A program made the translations under genes and the position numbers. Under the pieces are notes generated by a model that was not told the origin of the DNA, searched no databases, and saw nothing but the letters and a program-made list of their open reading frames with translations. This document shows, piece by piece, positions 44,906 to 53,275 of a stretch of DNA of 64,000 nt (position 1 is its first letter; each line of letters opens with the position of its first letter). Source of the stretch: Arthrobacter pullicola (GTDB lineage: Bacteria > Actinomycetota > Actinomycetes > Actinomycetales > Micrococcaceae). Where the stretch lies: assembly GCF_014836875.1 (NCBI RefSeq), contig NZ_JACSQC010000004.1, positions 434,001 through 498,000 of the forward strand. Reading direction: 5' to 3'.

Positions 44906-46672
44906 ATGACTGAAACCAGCCTTGAATCTCCGCTGCTCGAAGTGACCGATCTCGCTGTCGGCTTCCAGACTATGGACGGCCATGTGCCGGCGGTCCGCAC
45001 GGCAGGATTCAGCCTCGGAGCCGGACAGACCCTGGCGATCGTTGGGGAATCCGGATCCGGAAAGTCCACCACCGCCATGGCGGTGATCGGCCTGCTGCCG
45101 GGCAACGGCAAGGTAACGGCTGGGAGCATCCGTTTCGACGGGCAGGAACTCGTGGGACTGGCCGAGTCGAAGATGCGTGCCATCCGCGGCCGTTCCATTG
45201 GGCTGGTGCCGCAGGACCCGATGTCCAACCTGAACCCGGTGACGAAGATCGGCACCCAGGTCGCCGAGACGCTGCTGGTGCATGGTATGGCCACGTCCAA
45301 GGACGTCGACCGGAAAGTCGTGGAGGTCCTGACCGCTGCAGGGCTGCCGGACGCCGCTGAACGCGCCAAACAGTATCCGCACGAATTCTCCGGCGGCATG
45401 CGCCAGCGTGCGCTCATCGCAATCGGCCTGGCGTGCCGGCCCAGGCTGCTGATCGCCGATGAACCCACCAGTGCGCTGGACGTCACGGTCCAGCGGACCA
45501 TCCTGGACCAGATCGGCCGCATGACCGATGAACTGGGCACGAGTGTCCTGCTGATCACCCACGACCTTGGGCTGGCGGCGGAGCGTGCCTCGGAGCTGGT
45601 GGTGATGCACCGGGGCGAGGTCGTGGAGACCGGTCCGGCCCGGCAGCTGCTGGAGGACCCGCAGCATCCCTACACCCAGTCACTTGTCCGGGCAGCTCCG
45701 AGCGTCGCGGCAGTCCGGCTGAGCCCCGGCGCGTTTGCGGCCCCGGCATCACAGCGCCTGCACCTGGCGGACTCGGGGGTTGCCTCCGGCAGCGGCGCCG
45801 GACCGGCCGGCTTAGCTTCAGCTGCGGCCTCCGGGCCTGCGGTGGATCCGGCGGACGGGGCTTACGCGAAGACACCGAACATTGTGGAAATCCGGGACCT
45901 GAATAAGGTCTACAAGATCCGCGGCAAGGCCGGCGAGTTCCACGCGGTGCGCAACGTCAGCCTGGAAATCCCGCGCGGCCGGACCGTGGCGATCGTCGGT
46001 GAGTCGGGTTCCGGTAAGACCACCACCGCCCGGATGCTCCTGAAACTGATCACGCCGACCAGCGGCACCATGACGTTCGACGGCGTCGACATCGCATCGC
46101 TGGAGAAGAAGCCGCTGCGCAGTTTCCGCCAGCGGGTCCAGCCCATTTTCCAGGATCCGTATTCGTCCCTGGACCCGATGTTCACGATTGAGCGGATCCT
46201 GGAGGAACCGCTCAAGACCTTCAAGCGCGGGGACCGGGCCGAACGGGCAGCCCGTGTCCGGGAGCTCATGGAGCAGGTGGCGCTGCCGGCGTCGATGCTG
46301 CGGCGGTATCCGGCTGAGCTGTCCGGCGGTCAGCGCCAGCGTGTGGCCATTGCCCGGGCGCTCGCCTTGAACCCGGAATTGATCGTGTGCGACGAACCGG
46401 TGTCTGCCCTTGATGTGCTGGTGCAGGCACAGATCCTGAAACTGCTGGGGGATCTGCAGCGGGACCTGGGACTGAGCTACCTCTTCATCTCCCACGACCT
46501 GGCTGTGGTCCGGCTGATCTCGGACTATGTCTGCGTGATGAAGGACGGCGAACTCGTCGAGGCGGCGACGTCGGAGGAAGTCTTCCAGAACCCGCGGCAT
46601 CCCTATACCCGCAAGCTCCTGGCTTCGATCCCGGGCAATGAGCTGAACATCCAGGACGAAATGGCGTCCTAG
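44906..46672 (+). CDS. Oligopeptide ABC transporter ATPase, DppD-DppF fusion
   Basis: A 588-residue double ATPase: two complete nucleotide-binding domains joined by a Gly/Ala/Ser-rich linker (about 280-310). Each has Walker A GESGSGKS/TT, Q-loop and signature (FSGGMRQR and LSGGQRQR), Walker B and His switch (THDLGLA and SHDLAVV). The fusion replaces separate DppD and DppF subunits. ATG 44906 is chosen because AGGA lies seven bases before it; ATG 44900 is too close to that site. Both partner permeases are on the opposite strand. Confidence 0.92.
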   Translation: MTETSLESPLLEVTDLAVGFQTMDGHVPAVRTAGFSLGAGQTLAIVGESGSGKSTTAMAVIGLLPGNGKVTAGSIRFDGQELVGLAESKMRAIRGRSIGLVPQDPMSNLNPVTKIGTQVAETLLVHGMATSKDVDRKVVEVLTAAGLPDAAERAKQYPHEFSGGMRQRALIAIGLACRPRLLIADEPTSALDVTVQRTILDQIGRMTDELGTSVLLITHDLGLAAERASELVVMHRGEVVETGPARQLLEDPQHPYTQSLVRAAPSVAAVRLSPGAFAAPASQRLHLADSGVASGSGAGPAGLASAAASGPAVDPADGAYAKTPNIVEIRDLNKVYKIRGKAGEFHAVRNVSLEIPRGRTVAIVGESGSGKTTTARMLLKLITPTSGTMTFDGVDIASLEKKPLRSFRQRVQPIFQDPYSSLDPMFTIERILEEPLKTFKRGDRAERAARVRELMEQVALPASMLRRYPAELSGGQRQRVAIARALALNPELIVCDEPVSALDVLVQAQILKLLGDLQRDLGLSYLFISHDLAVVRLISDYVCVMKDGELVEAATSEEVFQNPRHPYTRKLLASIPGNELNIQDEMAS

Positions 46673-46701
46673 CGCCGGCACAGGCAGCCCCGGCGGCCGG
46701 T

Positions 46702-46752
46702 ACAGCGAAAAGGGCCCGTTTACTCACAGAGGAGGCGGACCCTTTTCGCTGT
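46702..46752. terminator. Bidirectional terminator between ATPase and permease genes
   Basis: A 13-pair stem (ACAGCGAAAAGGG with CCCTTTTCGCTGT) and a 25-base loop, in the gap between two convergent units. Confidence 0.7.
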
Positions 46753-46764
46753 TCCGGAGCCGGG

Positions 46765-47706
46765 CTATTTGCTCCGGGTCTTGGGGTCCAGCGCTTCACG
46801 CAGCGCTTCGCCCAGCAGGGTGAAACCAAGTGCGGTGACGGCGATGCAGATACCGGGCAGGAAGGCCAGCTGCGGCGCCACCGCCAGTTCGTTCTGCGCG
46901 TAGGTCAGCATCCGGCCCCACTCGGCGCTCTCCGGGCGCCCGCCGCCCAGTCCCAGGAAGGACAGGGCCGCTGCGTCGATCACGGCGGTCGCCAGGGTCA
47001 AGGTGGCCTGGACAATCACGGGACCGACGCTGTTGGGCAGCAGATGGCTCATGGTGATGGTCCGGGTGCTCAGCCCCAGTGCCTGCGCCGAGAGGACATA
47101 GTCCGCGCCGCGCTGGCTGATCATGGAGGAACGCAGGAGCCTCGCGAAGATGGGCACCTGGGAAACGCCGATGGCAATCATTACTGCCGACGGCGTCTGT
47201 CCCAGCACGGCTGCGATACTCACGGCCAGCAGCAGATTCGGAACCGAGAGCAGGATGTCTACGAAGCGCATGATGACGCTGTCCACCCAGCCGCCGACAC
47301 CGCCGGCGATTACACCGAGCAGCATGCCGCCCAACAGGCCGAGGGCCGTGGAGACGACACCGATCAGCAGGGACGCGCGTGCTCCCCAGATGAGCTTGGA
47401 CAGGACATCGCCGCCAAACCTGTCCAGGCCGAGGGGATAGCCCTCGATGTCACCGGGGCCGGGAATCGACGTCGGCGTGATCTCGGTGCGGCCCGGGAGT
47501 TCCTCGCCGCCGTAAGGCGCAAGAATCGGAGCGAAGATGGCGACCAGGATGAACAGACCTACGATCACGGCGCCGGCGACGGCCGCAGGGTTGCGGCGCA
47601 GCCGCCGGAAGGCGTCCTGCCACATCCCGCTGCCGCGGGTGTCCGGGGCTGTGGCATCATCCGGACGAACGGCCCCGCCGGAAGGAGGGGGAAGAACCGT
47701 ACTCAT
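46765..47706 (-). CDS. Oligopeptide ABC transporter permease, DppC-like
   Basis: A 313-residue permease with an N-terminal cytosolic tail, an OppC-type first helix, and the EAA loop AQALGLSTRTITMSHLLPNS. It pairs with the DppB-like permease; its ATG overlaps that gene's stop (ATGA). The ATPase is convergent from the other side. Confidence 0.9.
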   Translation of the reverse strand: MSTVLPPPSGGAVRPDDATAPDTRGSGMWQDAFRRLRRNPAAVAGAVIVGLFILVAIFAPILAPYGGEELPGRTEITPTSIPGPGDIEGYPLGLDRFGGDVLSKLIWGARASLLIGVVSTALGLLGGMLLGVIAGGVGGWVDSVIMRFVDILLSVPNLLLAVSIAAVLGQTPSAVMIAIGVSQVPIFARLLRSSMISQRGADYVLSAQALGLSTRTITMSHLLPNSVGPVIVQATLTLATAVIDAAALSFLGLGGGRPESAEWGRMLTYAQNELAVAPQLAFLPGICIAVTALGFTLLGEALREALDPKTRSK

Positions 47707-48707
47707 TGCACCCTCACCCTCGGGTCGATGAAGCCGTAGGACACGTCAACCAGCAGATTGATCAGTGAATACGCTACGGCGATGAAAATGATGAAGCCCT
47801 GCAGCACGGGGTAGTCCAGGTTGAAGATGGCATCCCGCAGGAATCTGCCCACTCCGCTGAACGCGAAGACAGTTTCGGTCAGCACCGCCCCTGAAATGAG
47901 GAGACCGGTCTGCAGGCCGATTGTCGTCGTGACGGGGAGCATGGCATTGCGCAGCACAAACCGGTTGCGGATGGTCCGCTCCATCAGGCCCTTGGCCCGG
48001 GCCGTGCGGACGTAGTCTGCGCCCTGCACTTCAAGGACCGAGGCGCGCGTGATGCGCACGATGATGGCCAGCGGAATGGTGCCCAGGGCGATGCCGGGAA
48101 GGATCAGGTGCATCAGGGCATCCCAGGATGCGTCCCATTCCCGGGTCAGTAACCCGTCCAGGACGTAGAAGTCCGTCACGTGAGTAGCGTTGATTCGCGG
48201 ATCCTGCCGGCCGTCCGTGGGGAAGAGGGGGATCTGGATGGCCAGGAGCCATTTGAGGATAAAGGCCAGGAAGAAGACCGGCACAGTGATGCCGATCAGG
48301 GACAGCACCACCGAGGAGTGGTCCCAGAACCGGCCGTAGTGCCTGGCTGCCAGGTAGCCCAGCGGGATGCCGATGCCGATCGCGAAGATGAGGGCGACGG
48401 CGGCGAGTTCCAGTGTGGCCGGGAAACGGGTGGCGAACTCTTCCAGGACGGGCCGCCCGGTGACTGTTGACGTGCCGAAATCGCCCTGGAGGAGCTTTCC
48501 GACGTAGGTGAAGTACTGCTCAATGAGCGGGCGGTCGAAGCCGTAGGCTTCGTTGATCCTGGCGATGGCCTCGGGCGTGGCCTTGTCACCCAGGAGAGCG
48601 GTTGCTGGGCCGCCGGGAAGACTGCGGACCCAGATGAACAGGAGGATGGACAAGCCGATCAGGGTCGGGATCAGCATTAACAGGCGCTTGCCGATGACTT
48701 GCAGCAC
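47703..48707 (-). CDS. Oligopeptide ABC transporter permease, DppB-like
   Basis: A 334-residue permease with the family N-terminus (KRLLMLIPTLIGLSILLFIW) and the EAA loop RTARAKGLMERTIRNRFVLR. The GTG start has AAAGGA upstream. It is co-transcribed with DppC and follows the second binding-protein gene across a hairpin. Confidence 0.9.
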   Translation of the reverse strand: MLQVIGKRLLMLIPTLIGLSILLFIWVRSLPGGPATALLGDKATPEAIARINEAYGFDRPLIEQYFTYVGKLLQGDFGTSTVTGRPVLEEFATRFPATLELAAVALIFAIGIGIPLGYLAARHYGRFWDHSSVVLSLIGITVPVFFLAFILKWLLAIQIPLFPTDGRQDPRINATHVTDFYVLDGLLTREWDASWDALMHLILPGIALGTIPLAIIVRITRASVLEVQGADYVRTARAKGLMERTIRNRFVLRNAMLPVTTTIGLQTGLLISGAVLTETVFAFSGVGRFLRDAIFNLDYPVLQGFIIFIAVAYSLINLLVDVSYGFIDPRVRVQ

Positions 48708-48762
48708 GCGTGTCCTTTCTCAGCCGGTTGTCAGGCTGGGGAAGAGGTAAGGACAGAACGGA

Positions 48763-48788
48763 CCGGGACCCAGCATGCTGGATCCCGG
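48763..48788 (-). terminator. Hairpin between binding protein and permease genes
   Basis: A 12-position stem with one C-A mismatch (48763-48774 with 48777-48788) around a two-base loop. It lies right after the binding-protein stop with no U-run. It may cap the abundant binding-protein message and lower permease expression. Confidence 0.5.
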
Positions 48789-48800
48789 CCCGGTTCGCCG

Positions 48801-50495
48801 CTACTTGTTGAGCTTGATCTGGTTGAACACTTCGTCGTTGACGGGGGAGGCGGGATAGGAATCCACACGCTCCGAGAAAGCCAGCGACGGCGCCGGGTGG
48901 GCCAGCGGTACAGCGGGGACATACTTGGCGATGTCGTCGTTGATCTTCTCGTACATCGGGGTCTGCTCCTCCAGGCTGCTTACCTGGCGGGCGGCCTCGA
49001 GCTGGTCGAAGATCTCCTGGTTGGTGAAACCGAATTCCGGCTTCTCCTGGCCGAAGAAGACGCCCACGAAGTTATCCGTGTCGTTGTAGTCGCCGGTCCA
49101 GCCCAGCAGGTGGATGCCGTGGTCCTCGGTGGCCTGTACCCGGTCAAGGTAGTCCGGGGACCACTTGCTCGGCTGCGGGTTGACCTTGATGCCAACTTCC
49201 TCCAGCTGGGCGGAGATGTTAGAGAACACCTGCTCAGGGGTCGGCATGTACGGGCGGGAAACACCGGTGGGGTAATTGAAGTCCACGGTGAAGCCCTCAG
49301 GGTAGCCCGCTTCCGCCAGCAGTTCCTTGGCCTTCGCCGGGTCGTAGTCGTACGTGGTGACATCCTCGTTGTACCCGTTGACGACGTCGGGAATGAACTG
49401 CGTGGCGACCTTGGTGCCTTCGGGAAGGGTCTGGTTGACCAGCGCTTCCTTGTCGATCGCGTGCGCGATTGCCTGCCGGACCAGCGGATCGGCGAGCTGC
49501 TCGACCTTCTGGTTCATGCCCAGGTACAGGATGGTGAAGGGGTCACGCGGGATGACCTTGAAACCGGCGTCAGCCAGCGCCTGGGTGTCGGCCGGCGCCA
49601 CCAGGTCGTAGCCGTCAATGTCGCCCGACTGCAGGGACTGGCGGCGGGAGTTCGGATCATCGATCACCCGGAAAATGATGTCCGTGACCTGTCCCTGCTC
49701 GCCCCAGTAGTCCTCATTGGCGGCAAGCTTGATCTGGTTGCCGACTTCCCAGCCCTCGAACGTGAAGGGGCCGGTGCCGGTGGGGTGTTCCTTGGCGTAG
49801 GTGGTCAGGGTGGGAGCCTCGGCAGTGCCGGAGGCCTCATCGGCTCCGAATTCCTCCATGGCGGACGGGCTCTGCATGGAGAACGCGGGCAGGGAGAGGG
49901 CTGCGATGAACCCGGCGAACGGCTTGGCCAGCGTAACTACGGCCTCGTTTTCAGCGGTGGCTTCACAGGACTCATAGGTGGCGGTCTCCGGAGTGTCAGC
50001 GAATCCCTTGAAGAGCTTGCCGTAGTAGTAGGCGAGGCTCTCGGCCTGCTGGATACCGGTGAAGTTGTACCAGCGGTCGAAGTTGGCGCAGACAGCTTCC
50101 CCGTTGAAGGGCGTGCCGTCGTGGAACGTAACGCCCTCCTCGAGGGCGAAGGTGTACGTCAGCGCGTCCTCCGAGGTTTCCCACGACTTGGCCAGCAGCG
50201 GGGCCGGGTCGGCGGTGCCAGGCTCTACACCCACCAGGCCCTCGAAGATCTGGCGGCTGACGCGGAAGGACTCGCCGTCGGAGGCGAAGGCAGGATCCAG
50301 GGTTTTGGGATCCGAGGACGCGGCGAAGACGAACGTGCCGTCAACTTCCGAGGCGGTGGCGCCGTCATCTGCGGCCTCACGGTTGCTTTGGGCGCAACCG
50401 GAGAGCACGAGTGCGCTCATGGCCAGTCCTGCGGTCAGGGCAGCTGCCCGTTTCCGGGTGGACCTGCTGAGAGTGAATCTGCCAGCAAGGGTCAT
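48801..50495 (-). CDS. Oligopeptide ABC transporter binding lipoprotein, second paralogue
   Basis: A 564-residue lipoprotein with a basic N-terminus and lipobox LSGC (C34). The fold is DppA/OppA-like, with LEEGVTFHDGTPFNGEAVC and YDYDPAKAKELLAEAGY. It is first in an operon with the two permeases, so it is the obvious partner of this transporter. ATG 50495 is chosen because AGGAG precedes it and the signal peptide starts there. The longer frame upstream is not conserved. It closely resembles the paralogue at 43103. Confidence 0.9.
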   Translation of the reverse strand: MTLAGRFTLSRSTRKRAAALTAGLAMSALVLSGCAQSNREAADDGATASEVDGTFVFAASSDPKTLDPAFASDGESFRVSRQIFEGLVGVEPGTADPAPLLAKSWETSEDALTYTFALEEGVTFHDGTPFNGEAVCANFDRWYNFTGIQQAESLAYYYGKLFKGFADTPETATYESCEATAENEAVVTLAKPFAGFIAALSLPAFSMQSPSAMEEFGADEASGTAEAPTLTTYAKEHPTGTGPFTFEGWEVGNQIKLAANEDYWGEQGQVTDIIFRVIDDPNSRRQSLQSGDIDGYDLVAPADTQALADAGFKVIPRDPFTILYLGMNQKVEQLADPLVRQAIAHAIDKEALVNQTLPEGTKVATQFIPDVVNGYNEDVTTYDYDPAKAKELLAEAGYPEGFTVDFNYPTGVSRPYMPTPEQVFSNISAQLEEVGIKVNPQPSKWSPDYLDRVQATEDHGIHLLGWTGDYNDTDNFVGVFFGQEKPEFGFTNQEIFDQLEAARQVSSLEEQTPMYEKINDDIAKYVPAVPLAHPAPSLAFSERVDSYPASPVNDEVFNQIKLNK

Positions 50496-50708
50496 TGTTA
50501 TCTCCTCTGGGGCGGTGAATCCGGTCAGCGTGCTGGCCGGCGGGTGTGGTGTGGCGTAGAACACAAACGTAATGTCAGAGCCTAATGGCACCGTGCTGGT
50601 GGTTTGGGACGCTAAGCAGGTCCGGCGCGGTCACAATTCGGTTAAGCCCACCCGGCCCCGGCGGGCTGCCTTCGCGGCTTATCTGTGGACTCTGCCGGCC
50701 TGCCGCCG

Positions 50709-50714
50709 TAGCTT
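50709..50714 (+). promoter_or_regulatory. Leaderless -10 element TAGCTT of the unknown gene at 50721
   Basis: TAGCTT is followed by six bases and GTG at 50721. A TGGACT at 50686-50691 sits at the right distance for a -35. This is the main support for the downstream ORF being real. Confidence 0.4.
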
Positions 50715-50720
50715 CGAAGG

Positions 50721-51158
50721 GTGAGATCCAGTTCATCTGCTGCACCTTCGCCCGCCGGCGCACCAGCGCTCGCGGCTCTGGCCGCCGGAGCCGCTGCAGG
50801 CCTGGCGGCAGCGGCAGCCGCCGCGGTGCTTCGCAGAATGCTCCGGCATCCGGCCATAACCTCAGCGGTTCCGAAAGCGGAACCGCTGAGTGCTGACGAT
50901 GAGCCTGGTCTTGGCAATCCGCCGCCGGTGACGGCCGTCAAGGATGCGGGTGAGTCCCTGCCTGGCTGGAAAGAGGTATTTCCAGCTGTACGCGAGGGGC
51001 CGGTCGAGGCGGTGGAGGTCACCCCCTTGGATGCTCCGTCCGCACTCCCGCCCCGTACATGGGTGGTGCGGGGCGGCCCTGAATGGGAGGGGGAGCCGGG
51101 GGAGTTGATGGTTCCACGGCCGGGCCCGCGGCAGGGCGGGAGGGCTGCCGGACGGTGA
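50721..51158 (+). CDS. Small Ala/Pro-rich protein, unknown
   Basis: A 145-residue product with one hydrophobic Ala-rich segment (about 10-36) that could be a membrane anchor, then a Pro/Glu-rich tail with no recognised domain. Support is the promoter geometry at 50709-50714. Against it, a perfect 13-bp hairpin interrupts the coding sequence at 50861-50890 and the composition is low-complexity. I rate it as a possible gene. It follows the oligopeptide locus divergently and precedes the tRNA genes. Confidence 0.4.
   Translation: MRSSSSAAPSPAGAPALAALAAGAAAGLAAAAAAAVLRRMLRHPAITSAVPKAEPLSADDEPGLGNPPPVTAVKDAGESLPGWKEVFPAVREGPVEAVEVTPLDAPSALPPRTWVVRGGPEWEGEPGELMVPRPGPRQGGRAAGR
50861..50890. repeat. 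Perfect 13-bp hairpin inside the ORF at 50721
   Basis: Arms 50861-50873 (CTCAGCGGTTCCG) and 50878-50890 are exact complements around an AAAG loop. No U-run follows on either strand. Confidence 0.75.
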
Positions 51159-51206
51159 GCCGGCCTCTCGGCGGCCGCCGATTTCGCTTTTGCGAATCAG
51201 TACTGG

Positions 51207-51212
51207 TAGAGT
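51207..51212 (+). promoter_or_regulatory. Promoter of first tRNA-Lys gene
   Basis: CTGGTAGAGT contains the -10 TAGAGT about 60 bases before the tRNA. The same CTGGTAGAGT, followed by a similar stretch ending TTGC, precedes the second copy at 51467. Confidence 0.5.
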
Positions 51213-51275
51213 TTCATGTCGTTGCGGAGGAGGAACTGCGGAATTTTCCAGCAGATTCAACCCCCATAACTGCCA

Positions 51276-51348
51276 GCACCTCTAGCTCAATTGGCAGAGC
51301 AATTGACTCTTAATCAATGGGTTCCGGGTTCAAGTCCCGGGGGGTGCA
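51276..51348 (+). tRNA. tRNA-Lys (anticodon CTT), first copy
   Basis: A 73-base cloverleaf. The acceptor stem GCACCTC pairs with GGGGTGC (one G-U), the anticodon loop is CTCTTAA with CTT, and the T arm is CCGGG-TTCAAGT-CCCGG. CCA is not encoded. It is identical to the copy at 51544. Confidence 0.95.
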
Positions 51349-51360
51349 CAGAGTGGAAAT

Positions 51361-51398
51361 CCCCGCGTCGTCCGGTCAAATGACCAGATGGGGCGGGG
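51361..51398 (+). terminator. Possible terminator of first tRNA-Lys
   Basis: CCCCGC pairs with GCGGGG around an inner GGTCA/TGACC stem. There is a weak T tract (GTTGC). It separates the two tRNA units. Confidence 0.45.
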
Positions 51399-51466
51399 TT
51401 GCTCATTCCGGCTGCCAGCCTGCCGGTTCCTCGTCGCACCGGTTCGGTGCCGTGCGGAAAAGCTGG

Positions 51467-51472
51467 TAGAGT
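51467..51472 (+). promoter_or_regulatory. Promoter of second tRNA-Lys gene
   Basis: TAGAGT within CTGGTAGAGT, 71 bases before the tRNA. It is a close duplicate of the promoter of the first copy. Confidence 0.5.
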
Positions 51473-51543
51473 AACTTGTCGTTGCTCATCGCCCAGGACT
51501 GTAATTCAGTCTGGGGAAGAAAGCAGCACAGCATCACCGCCAA

Positions 51544-51616
51544 GCACCTCTAGCTCAATTGGCAGAGCAATTGACTCTTAATCAATGGGTTCCGGGTTCA
51601 AGTCCCGGGGGGTGCA
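51544..51616 (+). tRNA. tRNA-Lys (anticodon CTT), second copy
   Basis: Seventy-three bases, identical to the gene at 51276, with its own promoter and a strong terminator. CCA is not encoded. Confidence 0.95.
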
Positions 51617-51623
51617 CAGCTGG

Positions 51624-51664
51624 GCCCCGTTTGGAAGGTTCGTCCTTCCAAGCGGGGCTTTTTT
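51624..51664 (+). terminator. Rho-independent terminator after tRNA-Lys 2
   Basis: A 15-pair stem (51624-51638 with 51644-51658, one G-U) followed by six T residues, a textbook intrinsic terminator. Confidence 0.9.
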
Positions 51665-51903
51665 GTGTCCGGGCCGGGTTGGGAAGCCTGCGCGGCCGTG
51701 TCTTCCGCCCGCGGTTCGTTCGGGCGGCGGGGGCCGGAGCGTGTGAAAGTTCCCGTTCAGCAGGCCAGCCAGGGCTCCGGTGGCGGTGCGCTTAGGGTGC
51801 CTGCTTGAACAGCGGCTTAAACGACAGTGTGCACGCTCAGAAGTGAGCGCGCACACTGGAAATTCGGCTGCCGGCGGTCCTTGGGACGGCGGGCCGGGTG
51901 CCG

Positions 51904-52410
51904 TTAAGCGGTTTGCTGCTCCGGGTTCAGGGGTGCCGCCAGGGGAGTCTCCAGCGGAACGGGCAGGCCGGGAACGTCAACGGCCATGTGCCAGCGCGGG
52001 TTGCCAAGTTCGCGGATGACGCTCCGCAGCTGGCTGCGCAGGTCCTCGGAAAGCAGTTCTTCGCCGTCGAGCAGCGTCCGCTCAATGTCGTGTGCCTCGC
52101 GCAGTGCCTCGACGCCTGCGGGGGTGATTGAAACCATGTGGCTTCGCTTGTCCAGGTCGTTTCGGACACGCGTCACGTGGCCGTGCGACTCCAGCCGGGC
52201 CAGCGTCTTGCCCATGGTCTGTGCCTGCACCCGGACCAGCTGGGCGAGGTGGGCCTGGGTCATAGGCCCCTGGGAATCCAGGACACCAAGTGCGATGACG
52301 CCCGCGTGGGTCACCCCTATACGGACAAGTCGCTCATTCCAGGCATGCTCCACCAGGCGGGCGGCTGTCGATAAGAGGCGACCGGTGGGCCAATGCTCCA
52401 TATCCGGCAT
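51904..52410 (-). CDS. MarR family transcriptional regulator
   Basis: A 168-residue winged-helix regulator: LVRVQAQTMGKTLARLESHG is the recognition region and RSHMVSITPAGVEAL the wing. It is divergent from bcp with about 140 bases between, so control of the peroxiredoxin gene is possible. It has no cysteine for redox sensing of the OhrR kind. An alternative start is the ATG three codons in. About 290 bases before it (51617-51903) hold only the tRNA terminator and no gene. Confidence 0.87.
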   Translation of the reverse strand: MPDMEHWPTGRLLSTAARLVEHAWNERLVRIGVTHAGVIALGVLDSQGPMTQAHLAQLVRVQAQTMGKTLARLESHGHVTRVRNDLDKRSHMVSITPAGVEALREAHDIERTLLDGEELLSEDLRSQLRSVIRELGNPRWHMAVDVPGLPVPLETPLAAPLNPEQQTA

Positions 52411-52554
52411 AAAACTGAACTCTTCCTTTCGAGTACGGATTCACCAGGCCAATCGGATAGCCTACAAATCCAGTGTCTAGGATATCCATCCGAAAGCCTG
52501 CTGTCCTCCTGTGACACAGCCGATGCGCAATCGATACCGAAGGAGCACCTTTTA

Positions 52555-53022
52555 ATGCCCAGACTAACCGTTGGTGACATCGCACCGGATTTCACCCTGA
52601 CGGCGTCCGATTCCTCCGTCGTATCGCTCGCGGACCTGCGTGGCCGCAGCGTTATTGTCTACTTCTATCCTGCGGCCGCTACCCCGGGTTGCACCAAGGA
52701 AGCCTGCGACTTCCGGGACAACCTGAACTCCCTGACCGCTTCCGGATATGCCGTTCTGGGCATCTCCCCGGACAAGGTGGAGAAGCTGGCCAAATTCTCG
52801 GCGGACGAGGCCCTGACCTTTCCGCTGCTGTCCGACCCGGACCACGCCGTTGCTGAGGCATACGGTGCCTGGGGCGAAAAGAAGAACTACGGCAAGGTGT
52901 ACGAGGGGCTCATCCGGTCCACCGTGGTGGTGGATCCCGAGGGCAGGATTACCCTCGCCCAGTACAACGTCCGGGCCACCGGGCATGTTGCCAAACTTCG
53001 GCGTGATCTCGGTCTCGACTGA
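52555..53022 (+). CDS. bcp: Thiol peroxidase, BCP/PrxQ peroxiredoxin
   Basis: A 155-residue peroxiredoxin that reduces hydroperoxides using thioredoxin. The site TPGCTKEACDFRD has the peroxidatic cysteine C46 and, five residues on, the resolving cysteine C51, the atypical two-Cys PrxQ arrangement. ATG 52555 has AAGGAG upstream; the longer frame from 52393 is rejected because it overlaps the MarR promoter region. It is cytoplasmic. Confidence 0.94.
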   Translation: MPRLTVGDIAPDFTLTASDSSVVSLADLRGRSVIVYFYPAAATPGCTKEACDFRDNLNSLTASGYAVLGISPDKVEKLAKFSADEALTFPLLSDPDHAVAEAYGAWGEKKNYGKVYEGLIRSTVVVDPEGRITLAQYNVRATGHVAKLRRDLGLD

Positions 53023-53071
53023 ACCTCAGGTACACTGAGTGCTGGCCTTTGCCGGATATCCGGTGGGCCGC

Positions 53072-53156
<85 letters not shown>

Positions 53157-53202
53157 AAGGGATGAGCCGGGACATCGTTTCCGGATGAGTCGCGGCACAG
53201 GT

Positions 53203-53237
53203 AACACCCCGGTCTTCGGACCGGGGTGTTTTTCTTT
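53203..53237 (+). terminator. Rho-independent terminator after tRNA-Leu
   Basis: A 12-pair stem (53203-53214 with 53219-53230), TTCG loop, then TTTCTTT. Confidence 0.88.
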
Positions 53238-53261
53238 GCCGGGGGCCGGCTGCCAGCCCGC

Positions 53262-53267
53262 TAGGCT
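53262..53267 (+). promoter_or_regulatory. Leaderless -10 element TAGGCT of the hydroxyacid dehydrogenase
   Basis: TAGGCT is followed by eight bases and ATG at 53276, one base longer than the usual spacing here. Confidence 0.4.
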
Positions 53268-53275
53268 TATGTCGC

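Noticed and set aside
48699-50585. 628-residue plus-strand ORF over the second binding protein
   Set aside because: It is the antisense shadow of a lipoprotein with a clear signal peptide and ribosome-binding site.
51083-51581. Short plus-strand ORFs running into the tRNA-Lys genes
   Set aside because: They end inside the tRNAs, share only tRNA-derived residues, and have no start signals.
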